A stretch of DNA of 64,000 nucleotides from Opitutaceae bacterium (lineage in GTDB: Bacteria > Verrucomicrobiota > Verrucomicrobiia > Opitutales > Opitutaceae): positions 151,111 to 215,110 of the forward strand of contig JAUYAK010000010.1 of NCBI GenBank assembly GCA_030693515.1. The letters are read 5' to 3'. Position 1 is the first letter of the stretch, and each line of letters opens with the position of its first letter. A program made the translations under genes and the position numbers. Shown here one piece after another: positions 7,797 to 17,101 of the stretch. Under the pieces are notes generated by a model, which did no database searches, was not told the DNA's origin, and saw only the letters and a list, made by a program, of their open reading frames with translations.

Positions 7797-9806
7797 ATGG
7801 ATTTCCCGCTCGACGCCCAGCCTTCGTATGCCTCGCCCGGCGTCCCGCCGATTGATTTTCGCGCGGCGCTGAACGACGAGCAGTTTGCCGCCGTCACCGC
7901 GCCGCCGGGGCCGCTCCTCGTCCTCGCCGGAGCCGGATCGGGCAAGACCCGCACGCTCACCTACCGCGTCGCCTACCTGCTCTCGCAGGGCGTGCGGCCC
8001 GGCGAGATTTTGCTGCTCACGTTCACCAACAAGGCCGCCAAGGAAATGCTCCATCGCGTGCATGAACTCACCGGCGTCGAGCCGGGGCGGTTTTGGGGCG
8101 GCACGTTCCACAGCATCGGGCACCGCGCGCTGCGCATGCACGGCGAGGCCATCGGGCTGCCGCGCTCGTTTACCATCCTCGACGCCGAGGAATCCCAGGG
8201 CTTGCTGCGCGACGCCGTCGATGAGGCCGACCGCGGCTTCTTCAAGGACAAGACCCACCCCAAGCCCGGCCCGCTCCACTCGCTGCTCTCGATGGCGCGC
8301 AACACCCAGCTCTCCGTCGACGAGACCACGCAGCGTTTCTTCCCCCAGCACGAGGCCATCATCGAGCGCCTGCCGCTCTTCGCGAAAAAATACGCCGACA
8401 AGAAACGCGAGGCCAGCGTGCTGGACTACGACGACCTGCTCGAACTGTGGCTCGAGCTGCTGAAAAAATCGGAGCCGACGCGCGAGTATTTCGTCCACCG
8501 CTTCCGCCATGTCCTCGTGGACGAATACCAGGACACCAACGTCCTCCAGTCCCAGATCGTCGATCTCATCGGCTCGCATCACCGCGTGATGGCGGTCGGC
8601 GACGATGCGCAGTGCATCTACACCTGGCGCGGCGCCAACGTCGAAAACATCCTCACGTTTCCCGACCGCCACCCCGGCACCGTCATCCACCGCATCGAGA
8701 CCAACTATCGCTCCACCCCGCAGATCCTCGCGCTGGCCAACGGCGTGCTCCTCGCCCAGCCCAAGGGCCGCGCCTTCGAGAAGGAACTGCGCCCGCACCG
8801 CGCCAATTCCGAGAAGCCCTACTTTGTGCAGACGATGGACGGCCGCGAACAGGCGCAGTTCATCGTGCAGCGCGTCCGCGGCCTCGTGGACGAAGGCTGC
8901 TCACTCGCCGACATCGCCATTCTCTACCGCGCGCACTTTCACGCCCTCGACATCCAGCTCGAGCTCTCGCGCCTCCAGATTCCCTATCAGATCACGAGCG
9001 GCGTGCGGTTCTTCGAGCAGGCTCACATCCGCGATCTCGTGGCGCTGCTGCGCTTCGTTTACAACCCGAGCGACATCGCCGCGTGGAACCGCATCGCCAT
9101 CCTCCTCCCCAAGGTCGGCGACAAGAACGCCCAGAAACTCCACGCCGCCGCCCTCGAACACGCCAAGCTGCTCCAGCAGGATTTCCTCGACGCGCTCGGC
9201 ACCGACGACGTCGCGAGCAAAGTGCCCAAGGACGCCAAGGAAGAGTGGCCCAAGTTCGTCGCCTCGCTCCAGCAGGTGAAGGAAATGATGCGCACGATGA
9301 AGCCCCACAACGCCGTCGAGATCGCGATCGACGGCTGGTATGGCGACTACCTCAAGGGCGCCTTCGCCAACTACGTCTCCCGCCTCGACGACCTGAAATC
9401 CATGATCGGCTTTGCGAGCCGCTACGACGACATGCATCAGCTCCTCGTCGAAGTGATGCTGCTCAACAGCGAGACGAGCGATCGCTCCGCCGATCCCGAC
9501 GCCGATGCGCTCCGCCTCACGACCGTCCACCAGGCCAAAGGCCTCGAATACGCCGCCGTCTTCCTCATCGGCCTGGCCGACGGCTCGTTTCCCCTCCGCC
9601 GCGCCATCGAGGCCGGCGACGTGGAGGAAGAGCGCCGCCTCTTCTACGTCGCCGTCACGCGCGCCCGCGACGAACTCTACCTCTGCTTCCCCAAGGTAAA
9701 CACGAAGGGCGGCCCCGCGATGCTCCAAACCCCGAGCCGGTTCCTCACCGAACTCTCGCCTGAACTCTACCAGCCGCTGCGCATGAAGCGGAGCTATGGG
9801 TGGTGA
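7797..9806 (+). CDS. Superfamily 1 DNA helicase (UvrD/PcrA/Rep type)
   Basis: This 669-residue protein is an ATP-dependent 3'-5' DNA helicase. Motifs visible in order are Walker A GAGSGKT (residues 45-51), motif Ia LLTFTNKAAKEM, motif II VDEYQDTN (about 241-248), motif III GDDAQCIYTWRGA, motif IV region IETNYRST, motif V TTVHQAKGLEYAAVF and motif VI ERRLFYVAVTRARDEL. It is slightly shorter than Escherichia coli UvrD because the tail after motif VI is brief. Which of UvrD, PcrA or Rep it equals in function cannot be told, so no symbol is given. Its stop overlaps the start of the downstream hydrolase. Confidence 0.95.
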   Translation: MDFPLDAQPSYASPGVPPIDFRAALNDEQFAAVTAPPGPLLVLAGAGSGKTRTLTYRVAYLLSQGVRPGEILLLTFTNKAAKEMLHRVHELTGVEPGRFWGGTFHSIGHRALRMHGEAIGLPRSFTILDAEESQGLLRDAVDEADRGFFKDKTHPKPGPLHSLLSMARNTQLSVDETTQRFFPQHEAIIERLPLFAKKYADKKREASVLDYDDLLELWLELLKKSEPTREYFVHRFRHVLVDEYQDTNVLQSQIVDLIGSHHRVMAVGDDAQCIYTWRGANVENILTFPDRHPGTVIHRIETNYRSTPQILALANGVLLAQPKGRAFEKELRPHRANSEKPYFVQTMDGREQAQFIVQRVRGLVDEGCSLADIAILYRAHFHALDIQLELSRLQIPYQITSGVRFFEQAHIRDLVALLRFVYNPSDIAAWNRIAILLPKVGDKNAQKLHAAALEHAKLLQQDFLDALGTDDVASKVPKDAKEEWPKFVASLQQVKEMMRTMKPHNAVEIAIDGWYGDYLKGAFANYVSRLDDLKSMIGFASRYDDMHQLLVEVMLLNSETSDRSADPDADALRLTTVHQAKGLEYAAVFLIGLADGSFPLRRAIEAGDVEEERRLFYVAVTRARDELYLCFPKVNTKGGPAMLQTPSRFLTELSPELYQPLRMKRSYGW

Positions 9807-10693
9807 GACGATTTTGCACAGGCCGTAGCGTTGCGCTCGTGATCCTGCTCGGCGCGCTGGGGTTTATCACCGTCTCTGCGTTTTTCCCCTACCGCTTCAC
9901 GAACCCGCCACGCCGTCCGCTGGCGGTTGCGCCAGAGACGTTTCTCACAGCGCATGAAGACGTCCATTTTGCTGCGCGCGACGGCGTGACGCTCGACGGA
10001 TGGTTTGTCCCGTGCGCCGACACGAAGAAAGCCGTCGTCCTGCTGCACGGCTACGGCACGACCCGCACACAGATGTTGGCGCGCGCAAAGTTTTTCCACG
10101 ACCACGGCTACGCTGCATTGCTCTACGACGCGCGCGGACACGGCAAGAGCGACGGCGATCTGGTGGGCTTCGGGTTTTTCGAGACCCGCGACCTGCTTGG
10201 TGCCCTCGATTGGCTGCGTGATCGCGGCTTCACGCAGTTTGGAAGTCTCGGCGCTTCGCAGGGTGGCGCCACCATCGCACTCGCTGCCACGGACCTGCGT
10301 GAAGTCCGCTGGGCGATTCTTGAGAGTGTCTATCCCACGCTGACGAACGCTGTCGACCGCCGCTTCCGTCGCACGGTGTTGCTACCCGCATGGCTTGCCG
10401 GTTGCGCCATGATTCCCATCGCCGAATGGCGGCTAGGAGTCAGCGCGGAGACGATCAGTCCGCGTGAAGCCATCGCCAGATTGCCCTGCCCTGTGTTCGT
10501 GATCTCCGGCGAACTCGATACCCACACACTGCCCGCCAATGCGCGCGAACTTTTCGATCACGCCCGCGAACCTAAATCCTGGTGGCTCGTGCCCGGCGCC
10601 GCACACGTAGACATCTACGGTTTCGCGAAAGCAGATTACGAGAAGCGCCTGCTCGAATTTGTCTCCAAGGCCGAATCGATGACCGTTCAGTAA
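9800..10693 (+). CDS. Membrane-anchored alpha/beta hydrolase
   Basis: The GTG at 9800 overlaps the helicase stop by seven bases, indicating translational coupling. The 297-residue product has one N-terminal hydrophobic helix (residues about 10-30), probably an anchor or uncleaved signal, followed by an alpha/beta hydrolase core. The oxyanion/HG region is LLHGYGTTRTQM, the nucleophile elbow is GASQGG, the acid is probably Asp in SGELDTHTL and the base is His in GAAHVDIYG. Substrate is unknown; similar proteins are annotated as serine aminopeptidase-like or DUF1749-like hydrolases. Base composition is somewhat less GC-rich than the helicase, which may suggest a different origin. Confidence 0.88.
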   Translation: MVRRFCTGRSVALVILLGALGFITVSAFFPYRFTNPPRRPLAVAPETFLTAHEDVHFAARDGVTLDGWFVPCADTKKAVVLLHGYGTTRTQMLARAKFFHDHGYAALLYDARGHGKSDGDLVGFGFFETRDLLGALDWLRDRGFTQFGSLGASQGGATIALAATDLREVRWAILESVYPTLTNAVDRRFRRTVLLPAWLAGCAMIPIAEWRLGVSAETISPREAIARLPCPVFVISGELDTHTLPANARELFDHAREPKSWWLVPGAAHVDIYGFAKADYEKRLLEFVSKAESMTVQ

Positions 10694-10844
10694 TCGTAAC
10701 GCAACTGGAGCAGCCACACGTTTTCACCGCCCAGCCGTAGGCGTTGAAAGGGTCAGAGGCTGCAGAGCGCCATTCGTTTCGGAGCCGCCAGGTCGCGGCC
10801 AGTGCTGCAGGAATCACAAGCCGCGATTCGCGCGTCACGCGCAT
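10687..10844 (-). pseudogene. Possible remnant of the C-terminal end of an outer-membrane protein
   Basis: Read on the minus strand, one frame gives WRLRNEWRSAASDPF and, after a one-base shift, the next frame gives RLRLGGENVWLLQLRYDY followed by a stop at 10687. A last strand ending in aromatic residues is typical of outer-membrane beta-barrels. The piece lies in an otherwise gene-free gap and overlaps only the last bases of the hydrolase gene. This is a weak call based on appearance alone. Confidence 0.25.
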
Positions 10845-11040
10845 GTCGTTGCGCTCTATATATAATATGAAAATCGCTCAATCATCGGGTCGGGCGCGTC
10901 GATATAACCGCATGTTCCCATGCCCACAACGTCCGCTCCGGGCTGCTGCCACTGACCGCTATTATTCGGCGGAGCCTGCGCCCTACGCCACGGCCAGCCC
11001 CTGCCACCGCTGAGAACGCCCACCTCCTCTGCAACCTTCC
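10694..11040. other. 347-base gap upstream of the signalling operon
   Basis: Apart from the possible remnant at its left end, this gap has no convincing gene. It contains the most AT-rich stretch nearby, with a perfect TATAAT at 10861-10866, which may belong to the promoter of the TonB receptor operon. I see no good -35 hexamer at the usual spacing, so no promoter is annotated. The 5' untranslated region would be about 170 bases if transcription began there. Confidence 0.4.
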
Positions 11041-13083
11041 ATGAAATTTCCGTCACGCTCACGTTCCGGTTTCGTCGCTCAAGCGGCGCTATCCATCGCG
11101 GTATTGGCTCCCGGCGCCGCCTCCGCCCAAACCATTCCGGGCGCAGACTTCTCCGATCTCAGTCTTGAGGAATTGATCAAGGTCGAGATTTCGTCACTCG
11201 GGCGCAAGAACTCGGCGCTCTTCGAGACGCCCGCCCCCGGCCACATCGTCTCGGCCGACGAGATCGCCCGCAGCGGTGCGTTCAACCTGCCCGAGGCGCT
11301 CCGCCTCGTGCCAGGCGTGCAGGTCTCACGCGTTGATTCGTCGAACTACGCCATCACGATCCGCGGCTTCAACGACTCCACCTCCAACAAGCTCCTCATG
11401 CTGATGGACGGGCGCTCCGTCTACAACCAGCTGTTCTCCGGCGCGAGTTGGAACTTCCAGGAGCCTATGCTCTCGGACGTCAGCCGCATCGAAGTGCAGC
11501 GCGGACCGGCCGGCACCCTCTGGGGTGCCAACGCGGTCAACGGTGTCATCAACCTCGTCACCAAGAACGCCCATTCAACCCTGGGCTCGCTGGTGTCAGT
11601 CACGCACGGCGATCGCTTTAACTTCGGGCTCGAAGCGCGCCACGGCTGGAATTTCAACCCCGCCACCGCGGCCCGGGTCTACGTCAAATACCAGGACCAT
11701 GACGACTACGGCACCGGCTTCGGCACGGGCTCGGAGGGCTGGAACTACCGCCTCGCCGGCACCCGCCTCGACTGGGATCGCCCCGGCGGCGGCGGCCTCA
11801 CGGTGATCACCGAGCATCGCGAACTGCGAGTCTCCGGCACAACCAACCAGCCCACGCTGCTCCCGCCCTACTTCGTGACCTACCACGACGATCGCCGCAC
11901 CCGCGGCACCGATCTTTCGCTCAAGTGGAAACAGCCCGTGCTCGGCGACGGCCGCCTCTCGGTCCAAGGTTCCGTCACCCATGGCGACACGTCCCAATTC
12001 GCATCCGGTGAACGGCACACGACCGCCGACATCGACACGCAGCTCACGCTCTATCCGCTGCCCCGGCACGAAGTCATCACCGGCCTGACCTACCGCTCGA
12101 CCTCCGATCACCTGCGCAGCTCCGAGTGGTTCAACTACCGCGTCAACGCTGCCACCACGTCATTCGTCGGCGCTTTCGCCCAAGACGAGATCACGCTCAT
12201 CCCGGAAAAGGTGAGACTCACGCTCGGCGCCAAGATTGAGCGCAACAGCTACAGTGGCTGGGAAACCCAGCCGAGCCTGCGCCTGCTCTGGCACCCCACC
12301 CGCAAGCAGACGATCTGGACTGCGGTCTCACGCGCCGCGCGCACGCCTTCGCGCTCGGAGCGAGACATCACCTGGTTTGCCGCCACAGTGCCGCCGTCGC
12401 CCCTGCTGCCCCTGCCGTTGCCGACCAAGGTCATCGCGCTCGGCGACCCCAATTTCAGCTCGGAACACGTCACGGCGTATGAACTCGGCCACCGCTTCCA
12501 GGCCAGCCGCCGTTTCAGCGTCGATACCTCCCTCTTCCGTGCGGACTACACCGACATGCGTGGCCTGCGCCCGCAGATCCTGCCGCCCAATCTCACCACC
12601 TTCCCCCCGCACTTCACCTACCTCTACACCGCGACCAACAACGTCGAGGGCTACACCTACGGCGGTGAGTTCTCGATCCGCTGGCAACCTGTCGACCGCG
12701 TGCGCCTCGACGCCTCCGTGGCCGTGGTCCGCACCCGACTCCAGCAGCTAACGCCTTCAAGCGAGCCCGATGCCTCCATCGCCGGCCTGATCGGCAACAG
12801 CCCGCGTGAGGAATACAAATTGCACGCCGGCTGGGATGTTTCCGCCCACTGGAGCATCGATGCCTACGCGCGCCACACCGGTCCCCTGCCCGGTTCGGCG
12901 GTGCCGAGCTACACCGGTCTTGAGGCGCGCCTCGCCTGGCGTCCCCGCGAAAACTATCAACTTGAGCTCATCGGCCGCGACCTGCTCGATCCCCAGCACG
13001 CCGAGATGGCGGGCTTCATCATCGGCAACGGCGCCCGCGAAATTGCGCGCAGCGTGTTCGTCCGCGTGACCTTCAAACACTGA
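11041..13083 (+). CDS. TonB-dependent receptor of the type linked to YfiR signalling genes
   Basis: The 680-residue precursor has a Sec signal peptide ending near AASA, then the short conserved segment DLSLEELIKVEISS (residues about 39-52), a plug domain with GHIVSADEIARSGAFNLPEALRL-type sequence and VQRGPAGTLWGANAVNGVIN, and a 22-strand-like barrel ending in SVFVRVTFKH. It lacks the carboxypeptidase-like N-terminal domain found in the other two receptors of the window. No signalling (STN) domain is seen. It is the first gene of an operon with a YfiR-like protein, two histidine kinases and a REC-PAS protein, so it may deliver a ligand to, or be monitored by, that system. The ligand is unknown. 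Confidence 0.93.
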   Translation: MKFPSRSRSGFVAQAALSIAVLAPGAASAQTIPGADFSDLSLEELIKVEISSLGRKNSALFETPAPGHIVSADEIARSGAFNLPEALRLVPGVQVSRVDSSNYAITIRGFNDSTSNKLLMLMDGRSVYNQLFSGASWNFQEPMLSDVSRIEVQRGPAGTLWGANAVNGVINLVTKNAHSTLGSLVSVTHGDRFNFGLEARHGWNFNPATAARVYVKYQDHDDYGTGFGTGSEGWNYRLAGTRLDWDRPGGGGLTVITEHRELRVSGTTNQPTLLPPYFVTYHDDRRTRGTDLSLKWKQPVLGDGRLSVQGSVTHGDTSQFASGERHTTADIDTQLTLYPLPRHEVITGLTYRSTSDHLRSSEWFNYRVNAATTSFVGAFAQDEITLIPEKVRLTLGAKIERNSYSGWETQPSLRLLWHPTRKQTIWTAVSRAARTPSRSERDITWFAATVPPSPLLPLPLPTKVIALGDPNFSSEHVTAYELGHRFQASRRFSVDTSLFRADYTDMRGLRPQILPPNLTTFPPHFTYLYTATNNVEGYTYGGEFSIRWQPVDRVRLDASVAVVRTRLQQLTPSSEPDASIAGLIGNSPREEYKLHAGWDVSAHWSIDAYARHTGPLPGSAVPSYTGLEARLAWRPRENYQLELIGRDLLDPQHAEMAGFIIGNGAREIARSVFVRVTFKH

Positions 13084-13092
13084 GGCGCCGCC

Positions 13093-13731
13093 ATGTCTAC
13101 GCTTCACCTTCAACCTATGGCCCGGCGGTGTTCGCCACCCTCCGGCCCGCGTGCCCGCCGTCTGGCGGTGCTCGGCGCCGTCCTCGCCACCCTGGCCATC
13201 CTCTCACCGGCCCGCGGCTTTGCCGCTGCCGATCCGGTCGAGTATCAGGTCAAGTCCGGCTTCCTTTTCAACTTCGCCAAGTTCGTCGAGTGGCCCACCG
13301 ATACGCTCGCGCCCGGTGCCGCCGTGCGCCTGGGCGTCTTTGCTCCGGACGATGTTTTTCAACTCATCACGAAATCCCTCGTCGGCAAAGTCGCCGGCGA
13401 TCGCCCCTTGGTGGTCGAGCGCCTGACCACGGCCCAGCTTGAGAAAGGCGACGCCCTGCCCCACATCATCTTCGTCCATCAAGACGCCTACCGCGCGGCA
13501 GCCGAGCCCGGGCTCACTCCTCAAATGATCGCGGCGCTCGCGGAAAAGCACCCCGTGCTGATCGTCGGCGAGAGCGCCGGCTTCGCGACCTCAGGCGGTA
13601 TGATCGGATTTGTGCAACGGGGTGAAAATCTCCGCTTCCAAGTCAACCTCGCCAGCGCCCAGCGGGCCGGCTTGAAATTATCCGCCCGCCTCGCCGGCCT
13701 CGCCGAAATCGTCGCCGCCGCGAAGCCATGA
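13093..13731 (+). CDS. YfiR-like periplasmic protein (DUF4154)
   Basis: The 212-residue product has a basic N-terminus and hydrophobic signal region ending near residue 45, then the family signature YQVKSGFLFNFAKFVEWP, the central segment LPHIIFVHQD, and the C-terminal block PVLIVGESAGFATSGGMIGF followed by LRFQVNLASAQRAGLKLSAR. These are the hallmarks of DUF4154/YfiR proteins. In Pseudomonas, YfiR is a periplasmic inhibitor that binds the sensory domain of the diguanylate cyclase YfiN. Here it lies 9 bases after the TonB receptor and overlaps the next gene, a histidine kinase, by four bases (ATGA). By analogy it probably controls that kinase from the periplasm. Confidence 0.92.
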   Translation: MSTLHLQPMARRCSPPSGPRARRLAVLGAVLATLAILSPARGFAAADPVEYQVKSGFLFNFAKFVEWPTDTLAPGAAVRLGVFAPDDVFQLITKSLVGKVAGDRPLVVERLTTAQLEKGDALPHIIFVHQDAYRAAAEPGLTPQMIAALAEKHPVLIVGESAGFATSGGMIGFVQRGENLRFQVNLASAQRAGLKLSARLAGLAEIVAAAKP

Positions 13732-15368
13732 TCTCGGGCCGGATCGGTCGTCCCCTGCGCCAGTGGCTGCGCGGCAAGTCCGTCCGCCACAAATTCGGTT
13801 TCATCACCTTCTTCGCTGTCACGTGCGCGGCGCTCGCCGCCTCCGCGGCGCTCCTGGCCTACCGGATTTACGAGCAGCGCGGCGACCATGCCGCGGAGGC
13901 GCTCGCCCTCACTCGCATCGTCGCGGAGAATGCCGCGGGCCCCGTGAGCTTCCAGGACTCAGCCGCCGCCGCCGCGGTCCTCGCTCCGCTTCGCGCCAAA
14001 CCGTCGATCCGTGCCGCCGCGATCGACCTGCCCTCCCGCCGGAATTTCGCCACCTATGGCGATCTCTTCCCGGCCATCCGGCCGCTCACTGAACAGCCCT
14101 CGGTCTTCGATGGCTGGCTCCTGCACACCTCGGCCGCGATCGGCGCGCCGGGCGCACGCCTCGGCACCGTGCATCTCGTCTCCGATTTGCGTCCCATGTT
14201 CTGGGCCGCACTGCGGGCCTCGGTGGTGGCGCTTGCGCTCGCCCTGGTGATGGCGCTTTTGCTAAGTTTCTTCGTCTTGGCGCGTCTGCGCGGTGTGATC
14301 CTCGATCCCGTGGACAACCTCCATGCCGTCACGCGCCGCGTCACCGAAAACGCCGACTTCTCCCAGCGCGCCGAAGTCATCAGCGGCGACGAGATGGGCG
14401 AGCTCACTCAGGCCTTCAATCGCATGCTCGACCGTCTCCAGGCCAAGGAAAGTGAGCTGCGCTCCGCCAACCAACAGCTCATCGACCAGTTCGAGGAGCG
14501 AAAACGCCTCGAAGCCAAGCTGCTCGAGACCTCCCGCCAAGCCGGCATGGCGCAAGTCGCCACCGGCGTGCTGCACAACGTCGGGAACGTGCTCAACAGC
14601 GTGAACATCTCCGCCAACATCCTGCGCGACAATCTCAGCGCCAATCCCCGCCTGAAGCTTTTCAAGCAGGTGGCCGATCTGATGCGCGAACAGGGCGACG
14701 GCCTGAATCGTTTCCTCGCCGAGGACGCCCGCGGCCGCCTTGTGCCCAAGCTCGTCATCGAGCTCGCCGATCAGATGCTCACCAAGCAGGCCGATTTGCA
14801 GCGCGAGCTCGAGCACATGGTCCAGAACGTCGACCACATCAAACAGATCGTCGCCATGCAGCAGAACTACGCCAGGGCTGGCGGCGTCGTGCAGACCCTC
14901 CAGCCGGCGACGCTGTTCGAGGAAGCCACCCGTCTCGCACAGGCTTCCGTCGATCGCCATGGGGTGCGCATGACCCCCGATCTATCCGACGCCCCCGACA
15001 TCGAGTCCGACCGCCATCAGATCCTCCAGATTCTCGTCAACTTCATCACCAACGCCGTGCAGGCCGTGAAGCAACGGCCCGACGGCGACCGGCGGGTGGC
15101 CTTGCGCCTCGCACAGAAGGACGACCGGATCCAGTTTACCGTGGAGGACAATGGAGCGGGCATCCCACCGGAGAACCTGCAGAAGATTTTCATGCATGGA
15201 TTCACCACGCGCCGGGACGGGCATGGCTTCGGCCTTCACTCCGGCGCCCTCGCCGCGCGCAATCTCGGCGGTGCTCTCCATGTGCACAGTGACGGCCTCG
15301 GCCTCGGTGCCCGCTTCACGCTCGATCTGCCGCTACGCATGCCCGCCGCCCTGCCTCGCGCCGCATGA
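13728..15368 (+). CDS. Sensor histidine kinase with CHASE8-like periplasmic domain and HAMP
   Basis: The 546-residue protein has a membrane helix at about 23-46, a periplasmic part at about 47-155 resembling the CHASE8 domain of YfiN ([20 protein letters not shown]), a second helix at about 160-187 and a HAMP domain to about 240. A coiled-coil linker leads to the phosphoacceptor His at residue 283 ([12 protein letters not shown]). The ATPase domain shows the N-box [11 protein letters not shown]1 box VEDNGAGIP and G2 box [10 protein letters not shown]. YfiN has a GGDEF domain in this position; none is present here. The four-base overlap with YfiR supports joint function, with YfiR as its likely periplasmic regulator. 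Confidence 0.92.
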   Translation: MISGRIGRPLRQWLRGKSVRHKFGFITFFAVTCAALAASAALLAYRIYEQRGDHAAEALALTRIVAENAAGPVSFQDSAAAAAVLAPLRAKPSIRAAAIDLPSRRNFATYGDLFPAIRPLTEQPSVFDGWLLHTSAAIGAPGARLGTVHLVSDLRPMFWAALRASVVALALALVMALLLSFFVLARLRGVILDPVDNLHAVTRRVTENADFSQRAEVISGDEMGELTQAFNRMLDRLQAKESELRSANQQLIDQFEERKRLEAKLLETSRQAGMAQVATGVLHNVGNVLNSVNISANILRDNLSANPRLKLFKQVADLMREQGDGLNRFLAEDARGRLVPKLVIELADQMLTKQADLQRELEHMVQNVDHIKQIVAMQQNYARAGGVVQTLQPATLFEEATRLAQASVDRHGVRMTPDLSDAPDIESDRHQILQILVNFITNAVQAVKQRPDGDRRVALRLAQKDDRIQFTVEDNGAGIPPENLQKIFMHGFTTRRDGHGFGLHSGALAARNLGGALHVHSDGLGLGARFTLDLPLRMPAALPRAA

Positions 15369-17101
15369 ATTCCCCGCGCCACCACCGCATCCTCGTGATC
15401 GACGACACTCCGTCGATCCACGACGACTTTCGCAAGGTGCTCACCTGCTCCACCCCGGCCGTGGATGCCGAGCTGGGCCAGCTTGCTGACGCCATCTTCG
15501 GCGCTGCGCCGCCCGCGGCCGCCGTCGAAAGTTTCGAGCTCGATTGCGCCAGCCAAGGCCAGGAAGGCCTCGCCCTCGTCCAGCGCGCCCTGGCCGAGGA
15601 GCGCCCGTATGCCATCGCATTTGTCGACATGCGCATGCCCCCGGGCTGGGATGGGCTTGAGACCATCCAGCATCTCTGGGCCGCCGATCCGCGCCTGCAG
15701 ACGGTCATCTGCACCGCCTACTCCGATCACAGCTGGAGCGTCATCCGGGAGCGTCTCGGCCATACCGATCGCCTGCTCATTCTGAAAAAACCCTTCGATC
15801 AGATCGAAGCCCTCCAGCTCGCGCACGCCCTCACTGAAAAATGGGTGCTCACGCAGACTGCGCGCCGGCACTCCGAGGAACTCGAGGCCATGGTCGCTGC
15901 CCGCACCACGGAGTTGCACGCCGCCAAGGAGGCCGCCGAGCGGGCCAACCGGGCCAAGAGCCTTTTCCTCGCCAACATGAGCCACGAGATCCGCACTCCG
16001 CTCAACGGCATTCTGGGGATGAACGCGCTGCTGCTGAATTCGGAGCTCTCTTCCGAACAGCGGGAATTTGCGCGCACGATGGCGGACAGCGGCGAAATCC
16101 TCCTCGCCCTCCTCAACGACATCCTCGACGGCTCGCGCATCGAGTCCGGCCACCTTGAGATCGAGCAGGCCTCCTTTTCGCTCAGCGACGCGATCAGCAG
16201 CGCCGTGCGTCTGCTCACCCCGAAGGCGCAGGCCAAGCGCCTCGAGTTCATCTCCACGATCGAGGCCAGCACGCCCAACGACCTGACCGGCGATTCGGTC
16301 CGCGTTCGCCAAGTGCTCATCAACCTGCTGGACAACGCCGTGAAGTTCACGGCCAGCGGCGAAGTCTGCCTCCGCGTGCGCCCGCTCGACCTGTCGGACG
16401 AGGCCGCGCGAATCGAGTTCACCATCGAAGACACCGGCACCGGCATCGCCGCCGCCGATCAAGCCCGGCTTTTCCGGCCCTTTGCCCAAGTCGATGCCTC
16501 TATTACCCGCCTCCATGGCGGGAGCGGGCTCGGTCTTTCGATCTGCCGCGGCCTAGTCGAATTGATGGCAGGCACACTCACGTTGGAGAGCGAACCGGGG
16601 CGCGGCTCGCGCTTTTGTGTGACGCTACCTTTCCGCCGACAAGCGGTCACCGCGCCTCAGCATAAACCGGCCTCGGCTCCCGCCCTCGCCCCCGCCTCAT
16701 CCATCGTCGGCGCCCGGGTGCTCGTCGCGGAGGACAATGTCGTAAATCAAAAAGTGATCGCGCAGCACCTGAAGCGTCTCGGCCTGACCGCCGTGATTGC
16801 GTCCAACGGCCGGGAGGCGCTTGAGCAATTGCAGCGGCAAACCTTCGATCTCGTGCTGATGGATTGCCAGATGCCGGAGCTGGACGGCCTCGCCGCAACG
16901 CGCGAGATCCGCGCGCGCGAAGCCGCCACCGGCGCACGCCGCCTGCCGATCATCGCGCTTACCGCCGGCGTGGCCGACATGGACCAGCAGGCCTGCTTCG
17001 CCGCGGGCATGGACGACTACATGTCGAAACCCGTGCGCTGGGAACTGCTGCCGCGGCTCCTGAAGCAGCACCTGCCCCAACTCGCGCTCAACGCCGCATG
17101 A
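15365..17101 (+). CDS. Hybrid histidine kinase, REC-HisKA-HATPase-REC
   Basis: The 578-residue cytoplasmic protein starts with an atypical receiver domain ([13 protein letters not shown], phosphoacceptor Asp88 in FVDMRMPPG, conserved Lys in LKKPFD), then a coiled coil and a HisKA domain with His207 in [15 protein letters not shown]. The catalytic domain has [18 protein letters not shown] and [11 protein letters not shown] second, canonical receiver domain follows with Asp500 in [11 protein letters not shown]. No membrane segment is seen. It overlaps the preceding kinase and the following REC-PAS gene by four bases each. It probably receives phosphate from, or relays for, the membrane kinase. 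The first receiver is closely similar to the one in the next gene, so the two arose by duplication. Confidence 0.94.
   Translation: MNSPRHHRILVIDDTPSIHDDFRKVLTCSTPAVDAELGQLADAIFGAAPPAAAVESFELDCASQGQEGLALVQRALAEERPYAIAFVDMRMPPGWDGLETIQHLWAADPRLQTVICTAYSDHSWSVIRERLGHTDRLLILKKPFDQIEALQLAHALTEKWVLTQTARRHSEELEAMVAARTTELHAAKEAAERANRAKSLFLANMSHEIRTPLNGILGMNALLLNSELSSEQREFARTMADSGEILLALLNDILDGSRIESGHLEIEQASFSLSDAISSAVRLLTPKAQAKRLEFISTIEASTPNDLTGDSVRVRQVLINLLDNAVKFTASGEVCLRVRPLDLSDEAARIEFTIEDTGTGIAAADQARLFRPFAQVDASITRLHGGSGLGLSICRGLVELMAGTLTLESEPGRGSRFCVTLPFRRQAVTAPQHKPASAPALAPASSIVGARVLVAEDNVVNQKVIAQHLKRLGLTAVIASNGREALEQLQRQTFDLVLMDCQMPELDGLAATREIRAREAATGARRLPIIALTAGVADMDQQACFAAGMDDYMSKPVRWELLPRLLKQHLPQLALNAA

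Noticed and set aside
10838..10866. Sigma-70 promoter with TATAAT at 10861
   Set aside because: The -10 hexamer is perfect, but the sequence at -35 is CGCGCA with no better choice at 16-18 bases, so I did not call a promoter.
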